From an uncultured Cellvibrionales bacterium (GTDB lineage: Bacteria; Pseudomonadota; Gammaproteobacteria; Pseudomonadales; Cellvibrionaceae), in contig CAJWZU010000004.1 of the NCBI GenBank assembly GCA_913050115.1, positions 1-64,000 on the forward strand: a stretch of 64,000 nucleotides of DNA, written 5' to 3'. The notes beneath the pieces are model-generated. The model ran no database searches and was not told the origin of the DNA. It saw only the letters and a program-made list of their open reading frames with translations. Within the stretch, counting starts at the first letter, position 1. Every line of letters starts with the position of its first letter. The position numbers and the translations under genes were made by a program. Shown piece after piece: positions 45,506-54,439 of this stretch.

Positions 45506-46468
45506 TTATCTAGTGACACCTTTATGCGAGCGCAGCAACTTTAACGGCGACACGCCCTGATAAAACCCCAGCGCCACTACTATCATAGCGGCCCCCCACA
45601 ACAACCGCGCTGAGATAATCTCAGAGTCGAGCCAGTGACCTAAATACAGCGCTAACACGGGTGTTATCAGGGTCACTAGTGACAACGAGATTGGTGATAT
45701 ATTGCGCAGTAAATAATAGTAAAAGGTAAAACCCAGCAGCGAACCAAATAATGTTAAATACGCTATTGCCCAGAGCGATTTATCACTGACTTGCTGCAGC
45801 CAAGGATCGTCCCCAAAATACCAAGCTAGACCCCAAGTCAAAAATAGTGCCGGCACTGCAAACAAAAGAGCCCCGGTCGTCTGCTGCAAACTGCCTATCT
45901 GTTGGCTCTGCTGGGCCAGACTTTTTAGCAGCACACTGCTGCCGCCCATGATTGAACAAGCGCCAAGCGCCGCCAAAACACCCAAACCGGCATTGCTACC
46001 CAGTACCACCTGATCGCCAAAAATCACCACTAAACCCGCTATCGCCAACAACAGCGCCAGCAACTTAACGACAGTAAAAGGATTTTCTCGCAGAATAAAA
46101 ATTGATAATACACCAGTCGCTATCGGCGTCATGGCAAAAATTAATGCCAACATACCGGAACTAATATACTGTGCCGCCCAGTACACCAGCGGCATAGCAG
46201 GAAACAAGCCAAGTGATGCCACGGCATAAACCTTCCATGCCCCTTTTACAGAAAACAGCGGCCGTTGCAGCAACGCTAATAATAACAGTGCTAAAGCACA
46301 GGCCATAAACATCCGCAGCGATACCGCCGCGATAAAACTAAAACTTTCGTTACTCCATTTAATGGCCAGCGGCGTTGTTGACCACAAAAGCACCACCGAT
46401 ATATAAACTGCTACAACCTTCACCCAAACCCCCGAATATAATCTGTTAATATCTATTTTACCCTTCAT
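45506..46468 (-). CDS. EamA/DMT-family inner-membrane transporter
   Basis: A ten-helix drug/metabolite transporter of 320 residues with two EamA repeats (about 15-150 and 165-300), including LWSTTPLAIKW in TM1 and the CSIMGGSSVLLKSLAQ start of repeat 2. Probably exports a small metabolite or amino acid; substrate unknown. The ATG at 46468 has no good Shine-Dalgarno sequence, and a GTG a few codons inside is possible. It starts 23 bases from the divergent cca gene and lies 24 bases before the ligase, with which it may share a transcript. Confidence 0.88.
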   Translation of the reverse strand: MKGKIDINRLYSGVWVKVVAVYISVVLLWSTTPLAIKWSNESFSFIAAVSLRMFMACALALLLLALLQRPLFSVKGAWKVYAVASLGLFPAMPLVYWAAQYISSGMLALIFAMTPIATGVLSIFILRENPFTVVKLLALLLAIAGLVVIFGDQVVLGSNAGLGVLAALGACSIMGGSSVLLKSLAQQSQQIGSLQQTTGALLFAVPALFLTWGLAWYFGDDPWLQQVSDKSLWAIAYLTLFGSLLGFTFYYYLLRNISPISLSLVTLITPVLALYLGHWLDSEIISARLLWGAAMIVVALGFYQGVSPLKLLRSHKGVTR

Positions 46469-46491
46469 ACGATATCTAGACTAAAAACTTT

Positions 46492-47724
46492 ATGCACATT
46501 CTTTTGGTCGGCGGCGCAGTTCGCGACAAACTCATGCACTATCCTGTCGGCGATTGTGACTGGGTGGTGGTAGGCGCAACCCCTGCACATATGCAAAAAA
46601 TGGGTTACACCCCAGTCGGCAAAGACTTTCCGGTATTCCTGCACCCAGAGACCAAGGAAGAGTACGCGCTGGCGCGCACCGAACGCAAAACTGCACCGGG
46701 TTACGGCGGTTTTCAATTTCACTGCGCTCCCGACATCACCCTTGAGCAAGACCTTGTCCGGCGCGATCTAACGATTAACGCCATGGCAGAACACGCTGAC
46801 GGTACGCTGATAGACCCCTACAATGGCCAGCAAGACATCAAAGATAAAAAGCTGCGCCATGTATCCGCTGCCTTTGCCGAGGACCCTGTGCGCATACTGC
46901 GCGTGGCCCGTTTTGCCGCGCGCTATCATCATCTTGGCTTTACTGTTGCCAGAGAAACTACTCAGCTAATGATGAGTATGGTCAATAGCGGTGAGGTCGA
47001 TCATCTCGTGGCCGAGCGCGTGTGGAAAGAAATGAGTCGCGCCTTAGCGGAACAGTCGCCACAAGTTTTCATCCAAGTGCTGCGCGACTGCGGAGCTTTG
47101 GCGCGGATTATGCCAGAGCTAGACCACCTGTTTGGCATACCACAACCCGCTAAATACCACCCTGAAATTGACTGCGGCCTGCATGTAATGATGGTGTTAA
47201 AACAGGCGGCAATATTGACCCCTAACGTCAATGTACGCCTAGCTTGCCTGTTACATGACCTTGGTAAAGGCACCACCCCAGCCGAAATACTGCCGAGCCA
47301 TCGCGGTCACGAAAATCGCAGTGTGCCGTTAGTGGAACAACTATGCCAGCGCTTAAGTGTGCCCAAAGATGCGCGTGAACTGGCACTAAAAGTTGCTGAA
47401 TACCACACCAGCGTTCACCGTATTCGGGATCTAGATGCCGCTGCGCGCTATCATATACTCAAATCTCTAGACGCTTTTCGGCGTCCGGAAAAATTTAATC
47501 AATTACTGCTGTCATGCATTGCCGACGCTCGTGGCCGCAGCGGATTTGAGCACACCGAGTATCCGCAGGCATGCATCTTCAGAGCCAGCCTACAAGCCTG
47601 CAATAGCGTGCTGGTAGCCGATATTATTAGCGCTGGTTTCAAAGGTAAAGCCGTTGGCGATGAACTCGATCGCCGGCGCATAAAGGCCATCGAAAATGAA
47701 TCTATCGGCAACAAACATGAATAA
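46492..47724 (+). CDS. cca: CCA-adding tRNA nucleotidyltransferase (with HD domain)
   Basis: Adds or repairs the 3' CCA of tRNAs. It has 410 residues: the nucleotidyltransferase head with LLVGGAVRDKLMHYPVGDCDWVVVG split into GGAVRD and the DxD pair, RRDLTINAMA (motif B), EDPVRILRVARFAARY (motif D), and a C-terminal HD phosphohydrolase domain (LACLLHDLGKGTTP, about 243-256), as in E. coli. Its last 8 bases overlap the start of the pteridine reductase gene. The tRNA gene in this window already encodes CCA. Confidence 0.96.
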   Translation: MHILLVGGAVRDKLMHYPVGDCDWVVVGATPAHMQKMGYTPVGKDFPVFLHPETKEEYALARTERKTAPGYGGFQFHCAPDITLEQDLVRRDLTINAMAEHADGTLIDPYNGQQDIKDKKLRHVSAAFAEDPVRILRVARFAARYHHLGFTVARETTQLMMSMVNSGEVDHLVAERVWKEMSRALAEQSPQVFIQVLRDCGALARIMPELDHLFGIPQPAKYHPEIDCGLHVMMVLKQAAILTPNVNVRLACLLHDLGKGTTPAEILPSHRGHENRSVPLVEQLCQRLSVPKDARELALKVAEYHTSVHRIRDLDAAARYHILKSLDAFRRPEKFNQLLLSCIADARGRSGFEHTEYPQACIFRASLQACNSVLVADIISAGFKGKAVGDELDRRRIKAIENESIGNKHE

Positions 47725-48448
47725 AGTCGCACTAATTACCGGCGCCGCTAAACGCATTGGCGCCGCTATTGCACGCCAGCTTCACGGCCAAGGCATCAAT
47801 ATTGTATTGCACTATCGCCACTCAAAAAATCATGCGCAAGCACTGTGTAGCGAGTTAAATGTTCAGCGCAACAACAGCGCTACCATACTGCAAGCTGACC
47901 TCAGTGATCTAAAGGCTATTAACGAGCTAGCCATGCTCGCACAACAATACTGGGGACAAGTGGATATCCTCATCAATAACGCCTCCAGCTTTTATCCGAC
48001 CGAAATTGGTAACAGTACTGATCAGCAGTGGCAGGATTTATTTAACAGCAACCTCAAGGCGCCTTTCTTTTTATCTCAGGCTCTGGCGCCGGAATTAAAA
48101 AAACACCGCGGCTGCATTATTAACATGGCCGATATTCACGCCGAGCGCCCATTAAAAAATCACAGCATATACTGCTGCGCCAAAGCGGGTAATGTCATGC
48201 TAACTAAATCACTGGCGCGCGAGTTGGCTCCTGAGGTACGGGTTAACGGCGTTGCCCCAGGTGCTATTCTATGGCCAGAAGAAGCATTAAACGTTGATGA
48301 AAAGAATGAAATTATCGAGCGCACCGCGCTCAAACGCGCGGGCAGCGAAAGCGATATTGCCGCTACAGTGTGGTTCTTGGTCAACAGCTCGCCTTATATA
48401 ACGGGGCAAATCATCCCCGTAGATGGCGGCCGCACACTGAGTAATTAA
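47717..48448 (+). CDS. folM: Pteridine reductase (FolM-like SDR)
   Basis: A short-chain dehydrogenase of 243 residues with the pteridine-reductase version of the cofactor motif, TGAAKRIGAAIA (TGx3RxG, for NADPH), NNASSFYPTEIG and the catalytic YCCAKAGNVMLTKSLA (Tyr-x3-Lys). The C-terminal GQIIPVDGGRTLSN is typical of SDRs. It would reduce dihydromonapterin or dihydrofolate. Placement between cca and the convergent folK-folB supports a pterin substrate. The start at 47717 lies inside the cca 3' end; the ends of this gene and folK overlap by 4 bases. Confidence 0.88.
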   Translation: MNKVALITGAAKRIGAAIARQLHGQGINIVLHYRHSKNHAQALCSELNVQRNNSATILQADLSDLKAINELAMLAQQYWGQVDILINNASSFYPTEIGNSTDQQWQDLFNSNLKAPFFLSQALAPELKKHRGCIINMADIHAERPLKNHSIYCCAKAGNVMLTKSLARELAPEVRVNGVAPGAILWPEEALNVDEKNEIIERTALKRAGSESDIAATVWFLVNSSPYITGQIIPVDGGRTLSN

Positions 48449-48960
48449 ACCGCGTGCGAGATAGCTTGTCCGCACCACTCGAAATTGATAGGCCATAGCT
48501 GTTGTGAGCTTTTATCATAGCAAGCCCATAATTCGGCATAGTTTTTACCGGCTTGCGGATGTATGTCCTCAGAGGCAATTTCTGCCAGCGGCCAGAGCAC
48601 GAACGCATTGATTAATACTTCGGCGCGCGGCAATTCTACGCCATCAATAATGCCTAAAAAATAATCGTAGGTGAGTATATCGATATCGAGCGTACGACCC
48701 GAAAACTTAGGCCCCGAGCGCACGCGGCCATTAGTGTCTTCTATTTTCTTCAATAGAATAGATAACTCACCAACGGATAAGTCGGTATCAATGGCAACTA
48801 CTAAGTTGTAAAAATTATCGCCACGAAAACCCACCGCAACACTTTCAAATACTGACGATATTTGCAGATCAGTAAACTCCACAGCCAAAAAATCGAGTGC
48901 GGCAACAATATACTTAGTCGCTTCAATGTTGCTGCCAAGACTTAAATACACTTTTGCCAC
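48445..48960 (-). CDS. folK: 2-amino-4-hydroxy-6-hydroxymethyldihydropteridine pyrophosphokinase
   Basis: Transfers pyrophosphate from ATP to hydroxymethyl-dihydropterin in folate synthesis. It has 171 residues with VYLSLGSNIEATKYI at the N-terminus, RSGPKFSGRTLDIDILTYD (the RxxxxxxxRxxDxD motif, about 83-100) and LPRAEVLINAFVLWPLAEIA. Adjacent to folB with no gap, so the two are coupled. Confidence 0.93.
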   Translation of the reverse strand: MAKVYLSLGSNIEATKYIVAALDFLAVEFTDLQISSVFESVAVGFRGDNFYNLVVAIDTDLSVGELSILLKKIEDTNGRVRSGPKFSGRTLDIDILTYDYFLGIIDGVELPRAEVLINAFVLWPLAEIASEDIHPQAGKNYAELWACYDKSSQQLWPINFEWCGQAISHAV

Positions 48961-49329
48961 TTAGCTTGCACTCACAGGTTTTTCACCGCGCTCTATAATT
49001 AAACCCACATCGCGAGCACCACGAATAGCGCCAGGCTTTGACAAACGCATTTTAAGCCAAGGCACATTAAACTCTTCGCGCACAGTTTTAGCGACAGTCT
49101 CAGCCATAGTTTCCACCAGTTCAAATTCACTGTCTTCGATCAGGCGAATTAAGCGCTGGGAAACATCTTTATAATTAAGGGCGAACTGAATATCATCGGT
49201 CGCTGCAGCTGAACGAATATCGGTCGCCATTTCTAGATCGATACTGATCGTCTGGCGAACTTTTCTCTCCCAATCAAAAATACCAATAATGGTATCAATG
49301 CGGAGATCTCTGATATAAACAATATCCAT
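48961..49329 (-). CDS. folB: Dihydroneopterin aldolase
   Basis: Cleaves dihydroneopterin to hydroxymethyl-dihydropterin and glycolaldehyde. It has 122 residues from the ATG at 49329 (MDIVYIRDLRIDTIIGIFDW), the family's usual start; a GTG three codons upstream is less likely. It shows NYKDVSQRLIRLIEDSEFELVETMAE with the catalytic Glu region and RLSKPGAIRGARDVGL near the C-terminus with the catalytic Lys. In pseudomonads plsY is divergent from folB; here no plsY is present. Confidence 0.95.
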   Translation of the reverse strand: MDIVYIRDLRIDTIIGIFDWERKVRQTISIDLEMATDIRSAAATDDIQFALNYKDVSQRLIRLIEDSEFELVETMAETVAKTVREEFNVPWLKMRLSKPGAIRGARDVGLIIERGEKPVSAS

Positions 49330-49454
49330 GAACAACACTACCCCAAATATTCGAACTTAATATACATAGAATCGAGACGCACTCCCAATCCCCCGTTATA
49401 AAACCTTGCCAATGATTACGTCTATATGAAACTCTCTGCGGTGGACAGTATCTA

Positions 49455-49928
49455 TTATGTTCGTTTCCCTAATTTAAGCCGGCCGTCGCTGAAAAACTGC
49501 ACTGCCTGGGGGCGTTTCTTACCAATTAAAATCGGACCGTCGTCAAAGAATAAAAAGTTTTTCCACGCGCGCTGAAATACCGCCCAACGTGTCTCGATGA
49601 CATGCTCGGCATCAAAGCAAAAATACACCAGTGTCTCCGGCTGCCAATCGATAAACGCCTGTAATTCAGCCGGCAAATCCATATCTTCGCCTTCCCATGC
49701 GGTCTGCCAATCAGCACTCTCACACCAGCTGGATTCCTTAACGGGCCAGTCATTTTTATCGAAGTTTTCCACACCAACGGCTTCGGCACTAATATAAGTA
49801 CGCCAAATATCACCCGCCATCTGCGCCCCTAGGGGTTTAATCGCCGCTAAATCATCATCACTTAATGGTAGGTCTTGATGCCGAAAAACCCAGCCGTTTT
49901 TATAATCCTTGAGATCTATGTATTTCAT
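49455..49928 (-). CDS. DUF2947 family protein
   Basis: A 157-residue soluble protein of the DUF2947 family, found in Vibrio and other marine gammaproteobacteria; function unknown. It begins [20 protein letters not shown], is rich in Trp (nine) and acidic residues, and ends in a short basic tail. No signal peptide or membrane segment. Its start overlaps the tsaD stop by 4 bases, so it is co-translated with tsaD. It occupies the interval where plsY is found in pseudomonads. Confidence 0.8.
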   Translation of the reverse strand: MKYIDLKDYKNGWVFRHQDLPLSDDDLAAIKPLGAQMAGDIWRTYISAEAVGVENFDKNDWPVKESSWCESADWQTAWEGEDMDLPAELQAFIDWQPETLVYFCFDAEHVIETRWAVFQRAWKNFLFFDDGPILIGKKRPQAVQFFSDGRLKLGKRT

Positions 49929-50974
49929 ATTTTATCACCATGGCTAAGCAGTGGCGGTAACGTCTCCATATCCCAGCGCGGGGTCACGGTTAAAGCCAGA
50001 CCATCACTCTGACCGGCAACAAGACGCTGAGCGCCAGCATAGGCAATCATCGCACCATTGTCGGTGCAATATTCTGGTCGAGCGTAACGCACCTTGGCAT
50101 CAAATTTACCCAGCGCCGCCTCTAGATCTTCACGCAAGCGCGCATTGGCCGACACACCGCCGGCAATAACAAGGGTTTTAAGATCTTCTTGCTGCAGGGC
50201 ACGGCGGCATTTAATTACCAGCGTGGCGACTACAGCCTCTTCAAATGCACAGGCAATATCGGCGCAGGTTTGATCGTCGGGTAAACCGTCGGCCTCAGCA
50301 AATTTTGCCACAGTATTTAATGTAAAGGTTTTCAAACCACTAAAACTAAAATCAAGGCCGGGGCGGTCGGTCATAGGGCGCGGAAACTTAAAGCGGGTTT
50401 TGTCACCTCGCTTGGCCAGTTCGGCAATACGCGGGCCGCCAGGGTAATCTAAATCAAGCATCTTGGCGGCCTTGTCGAAGGCCTCACCGGCGGCATCATC
50501 TAAGGATTCACCCAGTAGTTTGTACTCGCCAATAGCATCCACCCGCACCAACTGAGTGTGGCCGCCGCTCACTAACAGTGCGACAAAAGGAAAGGCGGGC
50601 GGATTGGCTTCAAGCATCGGAGCCAACAAATGCCCCTCCATGTGATGAACGCCTACCGCGGGCACCTGCCATGCGTACGCCAGCGATCGCCCCACAGCGG
50701 CGCCCACCATTAAAGCACCCACTAAACCGGGGCCTGAGGTATAAGCGATACCGTCAATTTGGTCAGCCGTAAGGCCCGCCTCATCCATCACCTGCTGAAT
50801 CAGCGGCAAGGCTTTACGCACATGGTCGCGGGAAGCCAGTTCGGGCACTACGCCGCCATATTCAGCGTGAACCTCCACTTGCGAGTAGAGCGCCTCCGCG
50901 AGCAGCCCCTGCTCGGTGTCGTAAATGGCAACGCCAGTTTCATCACAAGACGTCTCTAAACCTAAAATCCGCAT
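49925..50974 (-). CDS. tsaD: tRNA threonylcarbamoyladenosine transferase TsaD
   Basis: With TsaB, TsaE and TsaC it makes t6A37 in ANN-decoding tRNAs. It has 349 residues of the ASKHA fold with [17 protein letters not shown], the iron-binding [11 protein letters not shown] (His-x3-His, about 111-121), [11 protein letters not shown] and [11 protein letters not shown] with the C-terminal Asp. Divergent from rpsU, as in most gammaproteobacteria. The products t6A and the downstream tRNA-Ile2 are related only in that tRNA-Ile2 carries t6A. Confidence 0.97.
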   Translation of the reverse strand: MRILGLETSCDETGVAIYDTEQGLLAEALYSQVEVHAEYGGVVPELASRDHVRKALPLIQQVMDEAGLTADQIDGIAYTSGPGLVGALMVGAAVGRSLAYAWQVPAVGVHHMEGHLLAPMLEANPPAFPFVALLVSGGHTQLVRVDAIGEYKLLGESLDDAAGEAFDKAAKMLDLDYPGGPRIAELAKRGDKTRFKFPRPMTDRPGLDFSFSGLKTFTLNTVAKFAEADGLPDDQTCADIACAFEEAVVATLVIKCRRALQQEDLKTLVIAGGVSANARLREDLEAALGKFDAKVRYARPEYCTDNGAMIAYAGAQRLVAGQSDGLALTVTPRWDMETLPPLLSHGDKI

Positions 50975-51169
50975 AGTTCTATCCGCATAGTTTCGTAGCC
51001 TCTTTAACCGGTTGCTGAAGTCAGTGCATTCAACAACCTATTATCGCTAACTTAGCTGCAAGTGGCGCATAATAATGCCACCCTGCCTTAAGAGCCAGTT
51101 CTGCTGATGTTTTTGCAAGCTTTCGCACTCTTTTAGGCACTATATTGATCGTATGGTGTAAATACACGG

Positions 51170-51198
51170 TTGCAGCTGGTAGACGAAATGTATAAAAT
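51170..51198 (+). promoter_or_regulatory. Candidate rpsU promoter
   Basis: TTGCAG, 17 bases, TAAAAT, followed by GC-rich CCGCACCCC, lies about 125 bases upstream of the rpsU ATG. The rest of the 351-base gap 50975-51325 between the divergent tsaD and rpsU holds no convincing gene. I saw no E. coli-type LexA box. Confidence 0.5.
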
Positions 51199-51325
51199 CC
51201 GCACCCCTGTTTTGTAGGAATTACTCTCTTCGGTGAAAACCGTGTGATTAAGGCCACATCGAAACTCGACGAGTTTTGAAAATATACGAACATTGAGTTC
51301 AGACACACTTATTTGGAATTAAGAC

Positions 51326-51541
51326 ATGCCATCAGTAAAGCTTAAAGAAAACGAACCTTTCGATATCGCTCTGCGTCGCTTCAAGCGCTCTTGCGAAAAA
51401 GCCGGTGTATTGGCTGAAGTACGTCGCCGCGAGCACTACGAGAAACCAACCTCAGTTCGCAAGCGTCAAGCGGCTGCCGCCGTTAAGCGTCACGCCAAAA
51501 AAGTTCAGCGTGAAACTAAAAAGTTCGTACGTCTGTACTAA
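51326..51541 (+). CDS. rpsU: 30S ribosomal protein S21
   Basis: Small basic protein of the 30S platform that aids translation initiation. It has 71 residues, starting [20 protein letters not shown] and ending in the basic [16 protein letters not shown], almost the same as other gammaproteobacterial S21. First gene of the macromolecular synthesis operon rpsU-(yqeY)-dnaG-rpoD. Confidence 0.98.
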   Translation: MPSVKLKENEPFDIALRRFKRSCEKAGVLAEVRRREHYEKPTSVRKRQAAAAVKRHAKKVQRETKKFVRLY

Positions 51542-51659
51542 TAGCTTCCAGCTACTAGTCTGAACTCCCGACCGGCGGCGCGAAAGCGTTACGCCGGTTT
51601 TGGACGTTGTGCTGCAAGATAATTTCCGCTTAAGAATAACTTATAAAGGACACCGCCTC

Positions 51660-52109
51660 ATGGCCTCAGCAATCCAAGCAACTATTAAGGTCGCAATGAA
51701 GGCCGCTATGCGAGCTAAAGCAAAAGTGCGTCTCGGGGTGATCCGCATGATTCAGGCAGAGTTCAAGCGCATTGAAGTTGATGAGCGTATCGAGCTAGAC
51801 GACGCCCGCGTACTGGCCGTGCTCGACAAAATGAGCAAGCAGCGCCGCGATTCAGAAACACAGTACCGAGACGCCGACCGTGCCGACCTGGCCGACATCG
51901 AAGCCTTTGAACTCACTGTTATTGCCGACTTCCTGCCCGCCGCACTGACCGATGATGAAATATCCGCACTCATCGACGAAGCGGTTACCGCAACGGGTGC
52001 CAGCAGCATGCAAGACATGGGCAAAGTTATGGGCATTCTCAAACCACAAACCCAGGGTCGGGCAGATATGGGCGCCATCAGCAAGCTGATTAAAGCCAAG
52101 CTGGGCTAA
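51660..52109 (+). CDS. yqeY: GatB/YqeY domain-containing protein
   Basis: A 149-residue protein of the YqeY family, related to the tail domain of GatB; a role in tRNA-dependent transamidation is suspected but unproven. It is helical, with LGVIRMIQAEFKRIEVDER, LTVIADFLPAALTDDEI and MGKVMGILKPQTQGRADMG, the conserved C-terminal motif. I start at the ATG at 51660, with AAAGGA 8 bases upstream, not the 20-codon extension at 51600. The rpsU-yqeY-dnaG order is that of pseudomonads. Confidence 0.93.
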   Translation: MASAIQATIKVAMKAAMRAKAKVRLGVIRMIQAEFKRIEVDERIELDDARVLAVLDKMSKQRRDSETQYRDADRADLADIEAFELTVIADFLPAALTDDEISALIDEAVTATGASSMQDMGKVMGILKPQTQGRADMGAISKLIKAKLG

Positions 52110-52253
52110 ACCAAGTCTACCTTAACCCTTTGGCAGCGTAACGATCGAGGGGCGATAAGGCGCAAGCTTCGCTTAAATGCGGAGTTTACATTGTGTAAAT
52201 AAGCAATTTGAGCGGGGTTTGCAACGCCGCATCACTGAGTGCAATAACTACAA

Positions 52254-54308
52254 ATGGCCGGTTTAATACCACAATCGTTTATTGATGGCCTACTCGACCG
52301 AGTCGATATAGTCGAGCTGGTCGACGGTCGCGTAAAACTTAAGAAAACTGGCAAAAATTACAGTGCCTGCTGCCCTTTCCACGACGAAAAATCTCCGTCC
52401 TTTACTGTCAGTCCTGAAAAACAGTTTTATTATTGTTTTGGTTGTGGCGCCAGCGGCAACGCCGTCGGTTTCTTAATGGAATACGATCGCATCGGATTTA
52501 TCGAGTCGGTCGAACAACTGGCGCATCGCGCCGGTTTGCAAGTCCCAAAGCTAGAGCGCAACCCCGCACAAGAACAGCGCGACCGTGCCCGCAACAGCAT
52601 TTACACCCTATTAGAAAAAGCCGATGCTTTTTACCAACAGCAATTACGCCAACACAAAACTCGCGAGCAGGCAGTGAACTACTTAAAAGGTCGCGGCTTA
52701 GACGGCAGCATTGCCCGCGACTTTGGCATCGGCTACGCACCTCCGGGCTGGGACAACTTACTGCAATCTCTAGGCGAGAAGCCCGAGCAGCGCCAGCTAC
52801 TAATCGACGGTGGCATGCTAGTCGATCGCAAAGGCGAAAATGGCGAGAAAGACAAACTCTACGACCGCTTTCGCCACCGCATACAATTTCCCATACGCGA
52901 TATTCGCGGACGCGTCATCGGCTTTGGCGGACGCGTACTCGGGGACGACAAACCCAAGTACCTAAACTCACCGGAGACACCCGTTTTCTCCAAAGGTCGC
53001 GAACTCTATGGGCTGTATGAAGCGCGTCAATTTTACCGCCAATTGCCGCGTCTACTCGTGGTCGAAGGCTATATGGATGTCGTCAGCCTAGCTCAGTTCG
53101 GCATTCGCTACAGTGTCGCCACTCTCGGTACAGCCTGTGGCGAAGACCATCTCGACCGCGCCTTTCGCCACACCACCGAAGTGGTGTTCTGCTTCGACGG
53201 CGACAATGCCGGCCGCGCGGCCGCCAGGCGCGCCCTAGAAAACAGCCTGCCCGCCATGAGTGATGGCCGCCAAGTGAAGTTTTTATTCCTACCCGACGGC
53301 GAAGACCCCGACACACTGGTGCGGCAAGTAGGCGCAGAAAAATTTGAAAACATGGTCGCACTGGCGGTGCCACTGGAAGACTTCCTGTTTGACGCCTGCG
53401 CCACCGACATAGACCCTCAGTCACTCGAGGGCCGGGCCCGAATCAGCAAGCTCGCCGCGCCAATGCTCGACAAACTGCCGACTGGCATTTTTAAAGAGTT
53501 AATGTTCGACAAGCTCGCCAGCCGCACCGGCGTTAACCGCGCGATACTAGATGAGCTGATAGTGCAGGCGCCCAAGGCAACGCCTGAAGTCGTGCCAACA
53601 ACCCGCAAAATCGAGAGTACTACTGCGGCCCACCCCCAGACCCACGACCAATACACCGAGACAACCACACAGGGTCACACGGAGAACCTCACAGATTACA
53701 ATCTCGACTACTATAATGATTACGCACCAAATAACGATTATGCAGATGGCCCAGCAGACAGCGAGTACCAACCCGCTCACACACATACCGCTACATCTAA
53801 TCAGACACAGAGTAACTACCTAGTACCACCGGCACGCAAAGCAATCGCACTGCTGCTGAGCGAACCAGCCCTCGCCGCCAAGTGCAATGACTACAGCGAT
53901 CTCTATCCCAGCTGGCAAGAATCCGAAAATAGCGATTTGAAGTTGCTCGGGCATCTACTGACCCTGCTGGGACAGCGTCCTCACTACAAACTATCCCATC
54001 TTATTAGCTATTGGCGCGGTGCCTACGGCGAAACCGAAATGCAACAGCTCAGCGATATCGCCGGCTCAGACCTCGTGCAAGCCACTTTACGCATGAGTAA
54101 GCGCGACACAGACGACCCAGAACGAACCAGTCAATACGACTTACAAACCGCACTGCTCGACACCCTTGCCAACCTAAAAAAGCATGGTAGAGAAAAACAG
54201 AGCCAAGCCTCACTGCAAAAACTCAAGCAAAGCGACTTCGCCTCACTGAGCCTAGACGAACACCGCCAACTGGTAGAGCAGGCCCTACAAAACAAAAAAC
54301 GCCGTTAA
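52254..54308 (+). CDS. dnaG: DNA primase
   Basis: Makes RNA primers for replication forks. It has 684 residues, longer than the E. coli protein. N-terminal CHC2 zinc finger: CPFHDEKSPSF and YYCFGCGASGNAV (about 40-66). RNA polymerase domain with FPIRDIRGRVIGFGGRV (about 215-231) and the TOPRIM VVEGYMDVVSLAQFG (catalytic Glu about 270) and FCFDGDNAGRAA. Then follows a Thr/Asn/Tyr/His-rich linker (about 443-520), unusual in length and composition, and the C-terminal helicase-binding domain. Co-transcribed with yqeY. Confidence 0.97.
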   Translation: MAGLIPQSFIDGLLDRVDIVELVDGRVKLKKTGKNYSACCPFHDEKSPSFTVSPEKQFYYCFGCGASGNAVGFLMEYDRIGFIESVEQLAHRAGLQVPKLERNPAQEQRDRARNSIYTLLEKADAFYQQQLRQHKTREQAVNYLKGRGLDGSIARDFGIGYAPPGWDNLLQSLGEKPEQRQLLIDGGMLVDRKGENGEKDKLYDRFRHRIQFPIRDIRGRVIGFGGRVLGDDKPKYLNSPETPVFSKGRELYGLYEARQFYRQLPRLLVVEGYMDVVSLAQFGIRYSVATLGTACGEDHLDRAFRHTTEVVFCFDGDNAGRAAARRALENSLPAMSDGRQVKFLFLPDGEDPDTLVRQVGAEKFENMVALAVPLEDFLFDACATDIDPQSLEGRARISKLAAPMLDKLPTGIFKELMFDKLASRTGVNRAILDELIVQAPKATPEVVPTTRKIESTTAAHPQTHDQYTETTTQGHTENLTDYNLDYYNDYAPNNDYADGPADSEYQPAHTHTATSNQTQSNYLVPPARKAIALLLSEPALAAKCNDYSDLYPSWQESENSDLKLLGHLLTLLGQRPHYKLSHLISYWRGAYGETEMQQLSDIAGSDLVQATLRMSKRDTDDPERTSQYDLQTALLDTLANLKKHGREKQSQASLQKLKQSDFASLSLDEHRQLVEQALQNKKRR

Positions 54309-54439
54309 TACAGCCGCATTACTCACTGAAGACACTTTTTTCTACGTAATTACAATATAAGGCTTGTATTCCTAGAACCAGACACCATATATCGTCTATA
54401 ATTTCTTGTTTCCATTTGTCCGCTTGTCACAGGTTTCGA

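Noticed and set aside
51030-51308. 92-codon minus-strand frame upstream of rpsU
   Set aside because: It covers the rpsU promoter region antisense, has no Shine-Dalgarno sequence and no recognisable domain.
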